Notes under the pieces: model-generated
Seen by the model: the letters and a program-made list of their open reading frames with translations, nothing else
The model's database searches: none
Told to the model about the DNA's origin: nothing
From: Pseudomonadota bacterium
GTDB lineage: Bacteria > Pseudomonadota > Alphaproteobacteria > Acetobacterales > Acetobacteraceae
DNA length: 13,602 nucleotides
NCBI GenBank assembly: GCA_021780935.1
Contig: JAJXXT010000164.1
Coordinates: 1-13,602 of the forward strand
Direction of reading: 5' to 3'
Position numbers and translations under genes: made by a program
Shown: piece by piece, positions 7,052 through 13,602 of the stretch
How positions within the stretch are numbered: the first letter of the stretch is position 1
Layout of the letters: the number at the start of each line of letters is the position of its first letter

Positions 7052-8331
7052 AGCCACCGTCGCATGTCCACGTCGTCGGCGCGGGCCTCGCGGGCCTCGC
7101 CGCGGCAACCTTGCTTGCCGCGCGCGGCGTGCGGGTGACGGTCTACGAGGCCGGCCCGTCCGGCGGTGGCCGAGCGCGCTCCTATCTCGACCGCGAGCTC
7201 GGCGTGGTCATCGACAACGGCAACCACCTCCTGCTTTCCGGCAACCGGGCGACGATGGCGTATCTCGCCCGCATCGGCGCACGCGACCCGCTCGCGGGCC
7301 CGGCGCAGCCCATCTTTCCCTTCATCGAGCTGCCGGCCGGCCGGCGTTGGACCGTGGCGCCGAATGCCGGGCGCATCCCCTGGTGGGTGCTCGCCCCCTC
7401 CCGCCGGGTCCCGGACACGCGCCTGCGTGACTATCTTGCGCTGCGACGGCTGATGCGCGCCCGGCCGGATGAGACCGTGGCCGGGCTGCTGCCCGCTGGC
7501 CCGCTGGCACGCCGCCTGCTCGTGCCGCTCGCCATCGCGGCGCTGAACACGATGCCGGCGGAGGGTGCCGCCTGCCTGCTCGGCGCCGTGTTGGCCGAGA
7601 CTCTGGCCGCGGGCGGCGCCGCCTGCCGGCCGCTGGTCGCCCGCCTGGGGCTGTCGGAGAGTTTCGTCGAGCCGGCGCGCGAATTCCTTGCGGCACATGG
7701 CGGGCAACTGCACACCGGCGCGCGCCTCGCGGCGATCGAAACCGACGCCGGCCGCGCCAGCCTGCTGCGCTTCACCGCCGGCGACGTCGTACTCGCGCCG
7801 GACGAGGCCGTCGTGCTGGCGGTGCCGGCGGCCATCGCCCCGCCCCTGCTCCCCGGCCTCGTCGCGCCGGACGCGTTCGAGGCGATCGTCAACCTGCACT
7901 ACCGCATCACCGCCGAACTGCCCGGCGGCGCCCAGTTCGTCGGCGTGGTTGGCGGCACCGCAGAATGGGTGTTCGCCCGCCCGCACGTGCTCTCCGTCAC
8001 CATCTCCGCCGCCAACCGCCTGGTCGATCGCGACGCCGAGGACCTGGCGCGGACCGTCTGGCCCGAGGTTGCCGCCGCCGCCGGCCTCGCGGCGCCAATG
8101 CCCGTCTGGCGCGTGGTGAAGGAGCGCCGCGCCACGTTCGCCGCCACCCCGGCCCAGAACGCGCGCCGCCCCGGCCCGCGCACGGCGCTGGCCAACCTGG
8201 TCCTGGCCGGGGACTGGACTGCCACCGGCTTGCCCGCAACGATCGAAGGTGCCATCAGGTCCGGCGACCGCGCCGCCGCCCTGTTGCTGGGCACCGGCGC
8301 GGCACCTCAAACCGGCCCCATTTCTGCATAA
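7048..8331 (+). CDS. hpnE: HpnE, hydroxysqualene dehydroxylase (FAD-dependent)
   Basis: A 427-residue flavoprotein of the amine oxidase/phytoene desaturase superfamily. It reduces hydroxysqualene to squalene in the known bacterial pathway. The N-terminal dinucleotide fold is VVGAGLAGLAAA (9-20), with VYEAGPSGGGRARS as the family's second FAD motif and IDNGNHLLLSGN as an HpnE-like stretch. The C-terminal FAD motif is GDWTATGLPATIEGAIRSG (388-406). I chose the GTG at 7048 because it overlaps the hpnD stop (GTGA) and places the Rossmann motif at the usual distance. The frame is open further upstream but lies inside hpnD. shc follows after 10 nt. Confidence 0.94.
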   Translation: MKPPSHVHVVGAGLAGLAAATLLAARGVRVTVYEAGPSGGGRARSYLDRELGVVIDNGNHLLLSGNRATMAYLARIGARDPLAGPAQPIFPFIELPAGRRWTVAPNAGRIPWWVLAPSRRVPDTRLRDYLALRRLMRARPDETVAGLLPAGPLARRLLVPLAIAALNTMPAEGAACLLGAVLAETLAAGGAACRPLVARLGLSESFVEPAREFLAAHGGQLHTGARLAAIETDAGRASLLRFTAGDVVLAPDEAVVLAVPAAIAPPLLPGLVAPDAFEAIVNLHYRITAELPGGAQFVGVVGGTAEWVFARPHVLSVTISAANRLVDRDAEDLARTVWPEVAAAAGLAAPMPVWRVVKERRATFAATPAQNARRPGPRTALANLVLAGDWTATGLPATIEGAIRSGDRAAALLLGTGAAPQTGPISA

Positions 8332-8341
8332 TCTGCCCGCG

Positions 8342-10309
8342 ATGCTCGACTCGCTGATCGCCACCGACCTCGCCCGGATCGACGACGCCGTCACCCGCGC
8401 CCGCGCAGCGCTGCTGGCGCATCGGCGCGAGGACGGGCATTTCGTGTTTCCGCTGGAAGCCGACGCGACGATTCCCGCCGAGTTCGTCCTGCTCACGCAT
8501 TTTCTCGACCGACCGGACCCGGCCCTCGAAACCGGCATCGGCGTCTATCTGCGCGGCATTCAGGCGGCGCATGGCGGTTGGCCGTTGTTCCATGATGGCG
8601 CCTTCGACCTCTCGGCCAGCGTCAAGGCCTATTTCGCGCTGAAGATGATCGGCGATGCGCCGGATGCGCCGCATATGCGCCGCGCGCGCGAGGCGATTCT
8701 CGCCGCCGGCGGCGCCGAACGGGCCAACGTCTTCACCCGCGCCCAGCTTGCCCTGTTCGGCGAAGTGCCATGGCGCGCCGTGCCGGTCATGCCGGTCGAG
8801 ATCATGCTGCTGCCGCGGTGGTTTCCGTTCCACCTCGACAAGGTCTCCTACTGGTCGCGTACCGTGATCGTGCCGCTGCTGGTGCTGATGGCGCTGAAGC
8901 CGCGCGCGCGCAACCCGCGCGGCGTGCGGGTGGCGGAGCTGTTCGTAACGTCTCCGGATCGGGTGCGCGACTGGATTCGCGGCCCGTATCGCTCCCGCTG
9001 GGGCGCCTGGTTCCGGACCATCGACCAGGTGCTGCGGCCGCTGGAAAAACTGTTTCCGCGCCCCATCCGCAGGCGCGCCATCGCCCGCGCCGTCGCCTTC
9101 GTCACCGAACGCCTCAACGGCAAGGACGGGCTGGGCGGCATCTACCCCGCGATGGCCAACACCGCGATGATGTTCGACGCGCTGGGCATCCCGCCCGAGG
9201 ACCCGCGTGCCGCCACCGCCTGGCAGGCGCTGCGCAAACTCGTGGTGCGCGAACCGGACCGCGCCTGGGTGCAGCCCTGCCTCTCGCCGGTCTGGGACAC
9301 CGCACTCGCCGGCCACGCGCTGGCCGAGGTGGCCAAGGGCACGCTCGATGCCGGCACCGACCAGGCGCTCGCCAGCGCCAATGCCTGGCTGCGCGAGCGC
9401 GAGATCCGGGACGTGGTGGGTGACTGGGCGCGCGCCCGGCCCGCGGCGCCCGTCGGTGGCTGGGCGTTCCAGTATCGCAACGACCACTATCCGGACGTCG
9501 ATGACACGGCCGTGGTCGGCATGCTGCTCGACCGGGAACGCCGTGCGGCGCCGGACGACGCGACGCGGAGTGGGGATGCCGCCGCGATCGAGCGCGCACG
9601 CGCATGGATTCGCGCCATGCAGTGCCGCGATGGCGGCTGGGGCGCGTTCGACGCCGACAACGACCACATGGTGCTGAACCACATCCCCTTCGCCGATCAC
9701 GGTGCGCTGCTCGACCCGCCGACCGCCGACGTCACCGCGCGCTGCATCTCGTTCCTTGCCCAGAACGGGAATCCGGAGGACGCCGAAATCATCGCCCGCG
9801 CCATCGCCTGGCTGCGTTCCGAGCAGGAGGCCGATGGAAGCTGGTATGGCCGCTGGGGCACCAACTACATCTATGGCACCTGGTCGGTGCTCTGCGCCCT
9901 CCACGCCGCCGGGCTTCCCAACGAGGATGCGGCGATCCGCCGCGCCGCCGGCTTCCTGCGCGAGATGCAGCGCGAGGATGGCGGCTGGGGCGAGGATAAC
10001 GCGAGCTATGCCGGCGTCAGCCGCGGCCGCTACCACCGCAGCAACCCCTCGCAGACCGCCTGGGCGCTGCTCGGGCTGATGGCCGCCGGCGAGGCGGAGA
10101 GCGAGGCCGTGGCGCGCGGCATCGAGTTTCTTGCGACCACGCAACGACCTGATGGCACGTGGGAGGAAGCGCCCTACACCGCTGTCGGCTTCCCGCGTGT
10201 CTTCTACCTCCGCTACCACGGCTACCGGCTCTATTTTCCGCTGCTGGCGCTGGCCCGCTACCGCAACCTGATGCGCGGCAACGACCGGCACGTCGGCTGG
10301 GGATTCTAG
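8342..10309 (+). CDS. shc: Squalene-hopene cyclase
   Basis: A 655-residue monotopic membrane enzyme (HpnF) that cyclises squalene to hopene and hopanol, the committed hopanoid step. The catalytic DVDDTA motif is at 385-390, with the protonating Asp expected at 387. QW repeats are clear in the C-terminal half: CRDGGWGAFDADND, QEADGSWYGRWGTNYIYGTW, QREDGGWGEDNASY and QRPDGTWEEAPYT. The end FPRVFYLRYHGYRLYFP is typical. Length matches the family. The ATG at 8342 begins MLDSLIATDL and lies 10 nt after the hpnE stop. I see no good Shine-Dalgarno sequence, so translation probably relies on coupling. hpnG follows after 6 nt. Confidence 0.98.
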   Translation: MLDSLIATDLARIDDAVTRARAALLAHRREDGHFVFPLEADATIPAEFVLLTHFLDRPDPALETGIGVYLRGIQAAHGGWPLFHDGAFDLSASVKAYFALKMIGDAPDAPHMRRAREAILAAGGAERANVFTRAQLALFGEVPWRAVPVMPVEIMLLPRWFPFHLDKVSYWSRTVIVPLLVLMALKPRARNPRGVRVAELFVTSPDRVRDWIRGPYRSRWGAWFRTIDQVLRPLEKLFPRPIRRRAIARAVAFVTERLNGKDGLGGIYPAMANTAMMFDALGIPPEDPRAATAWQALRKLVVREPDRAWVQPCLSPVWDTALAGHALAEVAKGTLDAGTDQALASANAWLREREIRDVVGDWARARPAAPVGGWAFQYRNDHYPDVDDTAVVGMLLDRERRAAPDDATRSGDAAAIERARAWIRAMQCRDGGWGAFDADNDHMVLNHIPFADHGALLDPPTADVTARCISFLAQNGNPEDAEIIARAIAWLRSEQEADGSWYGRWGTNYIYGTWSVLCALHAAGLPNEDAAIRRAAGFLREMQREDGGWGEDNASYAGVSRGRYHRSNPSQTAWALLGLMAAGEAESEAVARGIEFLATTQRPDGTWEEAPYTAVGFPRVFYLRYHGYRLYFPLLALARYRNLMRGNDRHVGWGF

Positions 10310-10315
10310 GGCGAG

Positions 10316-10969
10316 GTGAAGCTCGGTATCGTCGTCGGGCTGAAGGCCGAGGCGCGCATCGCCGCCCCGTTGGGCCTGGTCGAGATCGGCGGCGGCACAT
10401 CAGCGGGCGCGGAGGAAGCGGTGATGCGCCTGCTGCATCAGGGCGTCGAGGCGCTGCTTTCCTTCGGGTTCGCGGGCGGGCTTTCCCCGGTGCTGCGGCC
10501 AGGTCATCTCCTGGTGCCGGATACGGTCGTGGTCGACGGCGTGCCGCTGCAAACCGACGCCGCCCTTGCCTCACGCTTCTCGCAGCGGCGCGGCGTTCTG
10601 CTGGGCGCACAGATGGTTATCGGCACCGTCGCGGCGCGGCGCGCGGCCCATGCCGCGACGGGTGCTGCCGCGGTCGATCTCGAAAGCGGTGCCGTCGCCG
10701 CCGGTGCCTATGTGGCGCGGCTTCCTTTCGCCGTGGTGCGGGCGATCTGCGATCCCTGGAATCGCGAGTTGCCGCAGGTCGTCGCGACGGCGCTTGACGG
10801 GTGCGGCAACATCGCGGGCGGGCGCATCGCGCGCGGCCTCGCACGTCATCCCGGCGAGGTGGTGAGCCTCATCCGGCTCGCCCGCGACGCCGCCCGCGCG
10901 CGGCGCACGCTGCGCACGGTGGTCGCAAGGGTCATGCGAGGCCAGGCCGCGCGCGGCAACGGCGCCTGA
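10316..10969 (+). CDS. hpnG: HpnG, adenosylhopane nucleosidase/phosphorylase
   Basis: A 217-residue member of the nucleoside phosphorylase/MTAN superfamily. HpnG removes adenine from adenosylhopane made by HpnH, leading to ribosylhopane. The start GIVVGLKAEARI, the core SFGFAGGLSP (49-58), and VDLESGAVA (120-128) with the family's Glu-Ser ribose-binding pair are visible. RAICDP (142-147) stands where the catalytic Asp is expected. It starts with GTG at 10316, 6 nt after the shc stop, with AGGGCGAG at 10308-10315 directly before it. It is the last gene of the rightward operon and converges on hpnH. Confidence 0.92.
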   Translation: MKLGIVVGLKAEARIAAPLGLVEIGGGTSAGAEEAVMRLLHQGVEALLSFGFAGGLSPVLRPGHLLVPDTVVVDGVPLQTDAALASRFSQRRGVLLGAQMVIGTVAARRAAHAATGAAAVDLESGAVAAGAYVARLPFAVVRAICDPWNRELPQVVATALDGCGNIAGGRIARGLARHPGEVVSLIRLARDAARARRTLRTVVARVMRGQAARGNGA

Positions 10970-10980
10970 CGAGACCAGGC

Positions 10981-11033
10981 CGCCCGAGCCGTTAGGGCGC
11001 CCGCCAGGGCCGCGCACCAGGCCGGCGCGCGGC
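10981..11033. terminator. Two GC-rich hairpins between the convergent hpnG and hpnH
   Basis: CGCCC (10981-10985) pairs with GGGCG (10995-10999) just after hpnG. GCCGCGC (11009-11015) pairs with GCGCGGC (11027-11033), which abuts the hpnH stop. Both sit in the 64-bp gap between the two stops. Neither is followed by a T-run, so this is at most a probable bidirectional termination zone. Confidence 0.35.
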
Positions 11034-12173
11034 TCAGTCGGCGGCGTCGGCCATCGGCGGCTTCTCGTGGTGCAACTCGTCGAGCTTGTCCTGTACGTGC
11101 CGGCTGAACATGAACTCCGCTGGGCGCTGGCGGTCGAGCGCGATTTCCGGCGCCATCTCGCCCTGCGTCCGCGGCCCGCGCATCGCCACTTTCAGAACCT
11201 TCAGCGGGTGGCGCACCGCATCGACCACGGCGGTCGCCTCGTAGCCGGAATGCACCATGCAGTCGGCACATTTCTCATAGTTGCCGGTGCCGTATTTGTC
11301 CCAATCCGTGGTCGCCATCAGCTCCGTGAAGCTCTGCGCGTAGCCCTCGCCCAGAAGGTAGCAGGGCCGCTGCCAGCCGAACACGTTGCGCGTCGGCTTG
11401 CCCCAGGGTGTGCAGACATAGCTCTGGTTGCCGGCGAGAAAGTCGAGGAACAGCGAAGACTGGTTGAAACGCCATTTTTTGCCGCGGCCGAGCGCGAAGA
11501 TGTCACGGAAGAGCTGCTTTGATTTGCGCCGGTTGAGGAAATGCGCCTGGTCCGGCGCGCGCTCATACGCATATCCCGGCGAGATCATCACGCCGTCGAT
11601 CCCCGCCGCGTTGATCGCATCGAGGAAGGCGGCAACCCGCTCCGCCTTCGCCCCGTCGAACAGCGTGGTATTGATGCAGACGCGAAAGCCGCGGGCCTTC
11701 GCCGCCTTGATCGCGGCGATCGCGCGCGTGAACACGCCGCTCTGGCTCACCGCCGCGTCGTGCATCTCCTGGTCGCCGTCCAGATGCACGTCCCAGGCGA
11801 AGTTGCGATGCGGCTTGAACTTGTCGAGCTGCTTCTCAAGCAGCAACGCGTTGGTGCAGAGATAGATGAACCGCCCCTGCTCGATCAGCCCCTCGACGAT
11901 CTGCGGCATCTCCTTGTGCAGCAGTGGCTCGCCACCGGCGATCGCCACCACCGGCGCGCCGCATTCGGTCGCGGCGTCGAGGCATTGCCGCACTGAAAGC
12001 CGCTGGTTCAGAATCTCGGCCGGATAGTCGATCTTGCCGCACCCCGAGCAGGCCAGGTTACAGCGGAACAGCGGCTCCAGCATGAGCACGAGAGGATAGC
12101 GCCTGCGGCCGGCGAGATGCTGGCGCACGACATAAGCGCCGACGCGGACAACCTGGTTCAACGGTACCGGCAT
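11034..12173 (-). CDS. hpnH: HpnH, adenosylhopane synthase (radical SAM)
   Basis: A 379-residue radical SAM enzyme that joins a 5'-deoxyadenosyl group to hopene (diploptene), the first C35 extension step. The cluster motif CNLACSGC (38-45) is CxxxCxxC, followed by the SAM-binding GGEP (80-83). Additional cysteines at 254, 271, 302 and 305 (CADC) lie in the conserved C-terminal part of the family. The start MPVPLNQVVRVGAYVV is the usual one. GAGGA at 12180-12184 overlaps the ispH stop and lies 6 nt before the ATG, so hpnH is probably translated after ispH in one transcript. It is on the opposite strand to hpnA-hpnG, although it acts between Shc and HpnG. Confidence 0.97.
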   Translation of the reverse strand: MPVPLNQVVRVGAYVVRQHLAGRRRYPLVLMLEPLFRCNLACSGCGKIDYPAEILNQRLSVRQCLDAATECGAPVVAIAGGEPLLHKEMPQIVEGLIEQGRFIYLCTNALLLEKQLDKFKPHRNFAWDVHLDGDQEMHDAAVSQSGVFTRAIAAIKAAKARGFRVCINTTLFDGAKAERVAAFLDAINAAGIDGVMISPGYAYERAPDQAHFLNRRKSKQLFRDIFALGRGKKWRFNQSSLFLDFLAGNQSYVCTPWGKPTRNVFGWQRPCYLLGEGYAQSFTELMATTDWDKYGTGNYEKCADCMVHSGYEATAVVDAVRHPLKVLKVAMRGPRTQGEMAPEIALDRQRPAEFMFSRHVQDKLDELHHEKPPMADAAD

Positions 12174-12179
12174 GGCAAA

Positions 12180-12184
12180 TCCTC
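12180..12184 (-). promoter_or_regulatory. Ribosome binding site of hpnH, overlapping the ispH stop
   Basis: GAGGA on the minus strand, 6 nt before the hpnH ATG, sharing bases with the ispH TGA (12183-12185). This supports co-transcription and coupled translation. Confidence 0.6.
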
Positions 12185-13142
12185 AAGCAGCGTGGGCGTG
12201 AGCGGCGGCTGGCGGCGCGACATCCGCCAGCTCCGCCGGAAAGCGGAAGCGTACATCCTCGGCAACCCCGGCCAGCGTCTCGACCTCGATCGCGGTGATC
12301 GCGCGCATCCCGTCGATCACGCCCCGCACGAGTGTCTCGGGCGCGGAGGCGCCGGCGGTCAAGCCCACAATCGTCACCCCCTCGAACCACTCGGGCCGCA
12401 GCGCCGCGGCGTCGTCGATGAGATAGGACGGCTTGCCCAGCTCCTGGCCGATCTCGCGCAACCGGTTGGAGTTCGAGGAGTTGCGGCTGCCGACGACGAG
12501 GATCAGATCCACCTGGGCTGCGAGCTGGCGCACCGCCTGCTGGCGGTTTTGCGTCGCGTAGCAGATGTCACGCACATCAGGCCCCACGATCGCGGGAAAA
12601 CGGGCCGTCAGGGCCGCGATGATGCCGCGCGTGTCATCGACCGAAAGCGTGGTCTGGGTGATGTAGGCCAGCCGCTCGGGGTCCGCCGGCGTCACGGCGG
12701 CGACATCCTCGACGGTCTGCACCAGGTACACCTTGGCCGGCACCTGACCGATCGTGCCCTCCACTTCCGCATGGCCGGCATGCCCCACGAGCACGATCTC
12801 GCGGCCCTGGGCGGCATAGCGGCGGCCCTCGTTATGCACCTTGGCGACCAGCGGACAGGTTGCGTCGAGCACCGGCAACCCGCGCTCGGCGGCAATCTCC
12901 TCCACGCGTCGGGGCACGCCATGCGCGCTGAACACGGTCATGGCGCCGGGCGGAATCTCATCGAGGTCATCGACGAACACCGCGCCGCGCTGGCGCAGAT
13001 CCTCCACCACGTGCCGGTTATGTACGATTTCATGGCGGACATAGATCGGCGGCCCATATTTGATCAGGGCTCGCTCGACGATCTCGATCGCCCGCTCGAC
13101 TCCCGCGCAGAAGCCACGCGGCTGGGCCAGGACAACGCGCAT
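12183..13142 (-). CDS. ispH: 4-hydroxy-3-methylbut-2-enyl diphosphate reductase (IspH/LytB)
   Basis: A 319-residue iron-sulfur enzyme of the MEP pathway that reduces HMBPP to IPP and DMAPP. The three cluster cysteines are at 12 ([11 protein letters not shown]), 96 (DATCPLV) and 194 ([10 protein letters not shown]). His41, His74 and His124 and catalytic Glu126 ([10 protein letters not shown]) are all present, as are [10 protein letters not shown] and [10 protein letters not shown]. The C-terminus carries a short Ala/His-rich tail. GGGAG at 13153-13157 lies 10 nt before the ATG. It is upstream of hpnH with a 9-nt gap and divergent from dxs. Its products feed farnesyl diphosphate and so the hopanoid operon beside it. 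Confidence 0.97.
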   Translation of the reverse strand: MRVVLAQPRGFCAGVERAIEIVERALIKYGPPIYVRHEIVHNRHVVEDLRQRGAVFVDDLDEIPPGAMTVFSAHGVPRRVEEIAAERGLPVLDATCPLVAKVHNEGRRYAAQGREIVLVGHAGHAEVEGTIGQVPAKVYLVQTVEDVAAVTPADPERLAYITQTTLSVDDTRGIIAALTARFPAIVGPDVRDICYATQNRQQAVRQLAAQVDLILVVGSRNSSNSNRLREIGQELGKPSYLIDDAAALRPEWFEGVTIVGLTAGASAPETLVRGVIDGMRAITAIEVETLAGVAEDVRFRFPAELADVAPPAAAHAHAA

Positions 13143-13453
13143 TCCTTACATTCTCCCGCGGCGGGCCCAGAAGGAAGATGCCCACCTTTTCAGAACAACA
13201 CGGCTTGTCCCGCCCCGTTGCGATATTACAATTTGCAACGCGACCGCAATGCCGCAAAAACGCCGGAAGCATGGGTGATTGCGGCGAAACCCAACGTTTC
13301 CGGTGCTGCAACCCAGCCCTGAGTCGTAACATCGCGAGGCATAGCTGAGATGACAAGAACGGCCAAACCCGGGCATTCAGGCGGTTTGCGGCACCGGCTG
13401 TTCGCTTCTTCGATGCTCTGTGGCAATTCGGCAACAATCTTGAGGGCCCGCGC
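13143..13453. other. ispH-dxs divergent intergenic region (311 bp)
   Basis: No gene is supported here. The region must hold the promoters of both MEP genes. On the ispH side, TAATAT (minus strand, 13223-13228) could be a -10, with TTGCGG (13244-13249) 15 nt upstream; that spacing is short. The -10 lies in an imperfect dyad with TTGC and GCAA ends (about 13218-13238). A perfect 7-bp inverted repeat CCGCAAT (13244-13250) / ATTGCGG (13278-13284) has a 27-nt loop. I found no convincing promoter for dxs. Confidence 0.4.
13223..13249 (-). promoter_or_regulatory. Weak candidate promoter of ispH-hpnH
   Basis: On the minus strand, TTGCGG (13244-13249) and TAATAT (13223-13228) are separated by 15 nt. 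The leader would be about 75 nt. The -10 resembles TATAAT, but the spacing is below the usual 16-18, so this is tentative. Confidence 0.3.
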
Positions 13454-13602
13454 GTGACCGACCAACCGACCGCCTCCCGCCCGTTGACGCCGTTGTTGGA
13501 TGGGGTTCGGCATCCTGTGGATTTGCGGAACTTTTCGCCTGAGCAGTTGCGTGTGGTGGCGGATGAGGTTCGTGCGGAGACGATTTCGGCGGTTTCGGTG
13601 AC
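13454..13602 (+). CDS. dxs: 1-deoxy-D-xylulose-5-phosphate synthase, N-terminal fragment cut by the window edge
   Basis: The first 49 codons of what I recognise as DXS, the thiamine-diphosphate enzyme that joins pyruvate and glyceraldehyde 3-phosphate in the first MEP step. The visible part [14 protein letters not shown] (about 12-25) followed by [19 protein letters not shown] matches the DXS N-terminus; the catalytic domains lie off the edge. The GTG at 13454 is preceded by TGAGGG (13441-13446) with 7-nt spacing, and no other in-frame start lies nearby. It is divergent from ispH. From codon 11 the third positions are almost only G or T (38 of 39), unlike the C-rich third positions of neighbouring genes. 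Confidence 0.88.
   Translation, partial: MTDQPTASRPLTPLLDGVRHPVDLRNFSPEQLRVVADEVRAETISAVSV

Noticed and set aside
7021..8538. 505-codon minus-strand ORF opposite hpnE
   Set aside because: Low-complexity Gly/Ala/Arg/Gln-rich translation without family resemblance, whereas the plus strand encodes a complete FAD enzyme.
8255..10291. 678-codon minus-strand ORF opposite almost all of shc
   Set aside because: It mirrors the codon structure of shc, its composition is dominated by His/Arg/Gly/Ala, and it has no recognisable domain. It is an antisense shadow of a GC-rich gene.

Overview
The window is GC-rich DNA that most resembles an alphaproteobacterium of the Acetobacteraceae/Rhodospirillales type. 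The grounds are a CIRCE-controlled groES-groEL operon, a Usg-family gene (known mainly from alphaproteobacteria) and a complete squalene-hopene cluster in the hpnA-to-hpnG order. The genus cannot be named from this sequence alone. I see no tRNA, rRNA, CRISPR array, transposase or integrase.

Left part (1-1600): groEL (C-terminus outside the window) and groES read leftwards from a sigma70-like promoter. One CIRCE operator overlaps the expected transcription start and a second lies just upstream of the promoter. Reading rightwards from the same intergenic region is a short usg-family gene. It converges on an MFS transporter gene that reads leftwards (1590-3056), with a GC-rich hairpin between the two stops. 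The MFS gene has an unusual leader: a good Shine-Dalgarno sequence is followed by two tiny overlapping minicistrons created by an 11-bp tandem repeat.

Centre (3218-10969): a tight seven-gene hopanoid operon, hpnA-hpnB-hpnC-hpnD-hpnE-shc-hpnG. The first four junctions are 4-bp ATGA or GTGA overlaps and the last two are gaps of 10 and 6 bp. HpnD, HpnC and HpnE together convert farnesyl diphosphate to squalene through presqualene diphosphate and hydroxysqualene. Shc cyclises squalene to hopene. HpnH (encoded further right) adds 5'-deoxyadenosine, and HpnG removes adenine to give the ribosylhopane branch. HpnA and HpnB are cluster-associated SDR and glycosyltransferase proteins whose roles are less certain.

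Right part (10970-13602): hpnH follows ispH in a leftward operon, converging on hpnG. ispH is divergent from dxs, of which only the first 49 codons are present. The first committed enzyme (DXS) and last enzyme (IspH) of the MEP isoprenoid pathway therefore sit beside the hopanoid sink that uses their products. No hpnN, hpnI/J/K, hpnO or hpnP is visible here.

Nothing in the window is convincingly an undescribed system. The more unusual points are the paired CIRCE operators, the minicistron leader of the MFS gene, the inversion of ispH-hpnH relative to the main operon, and an abrupt change in codon style at dxs.
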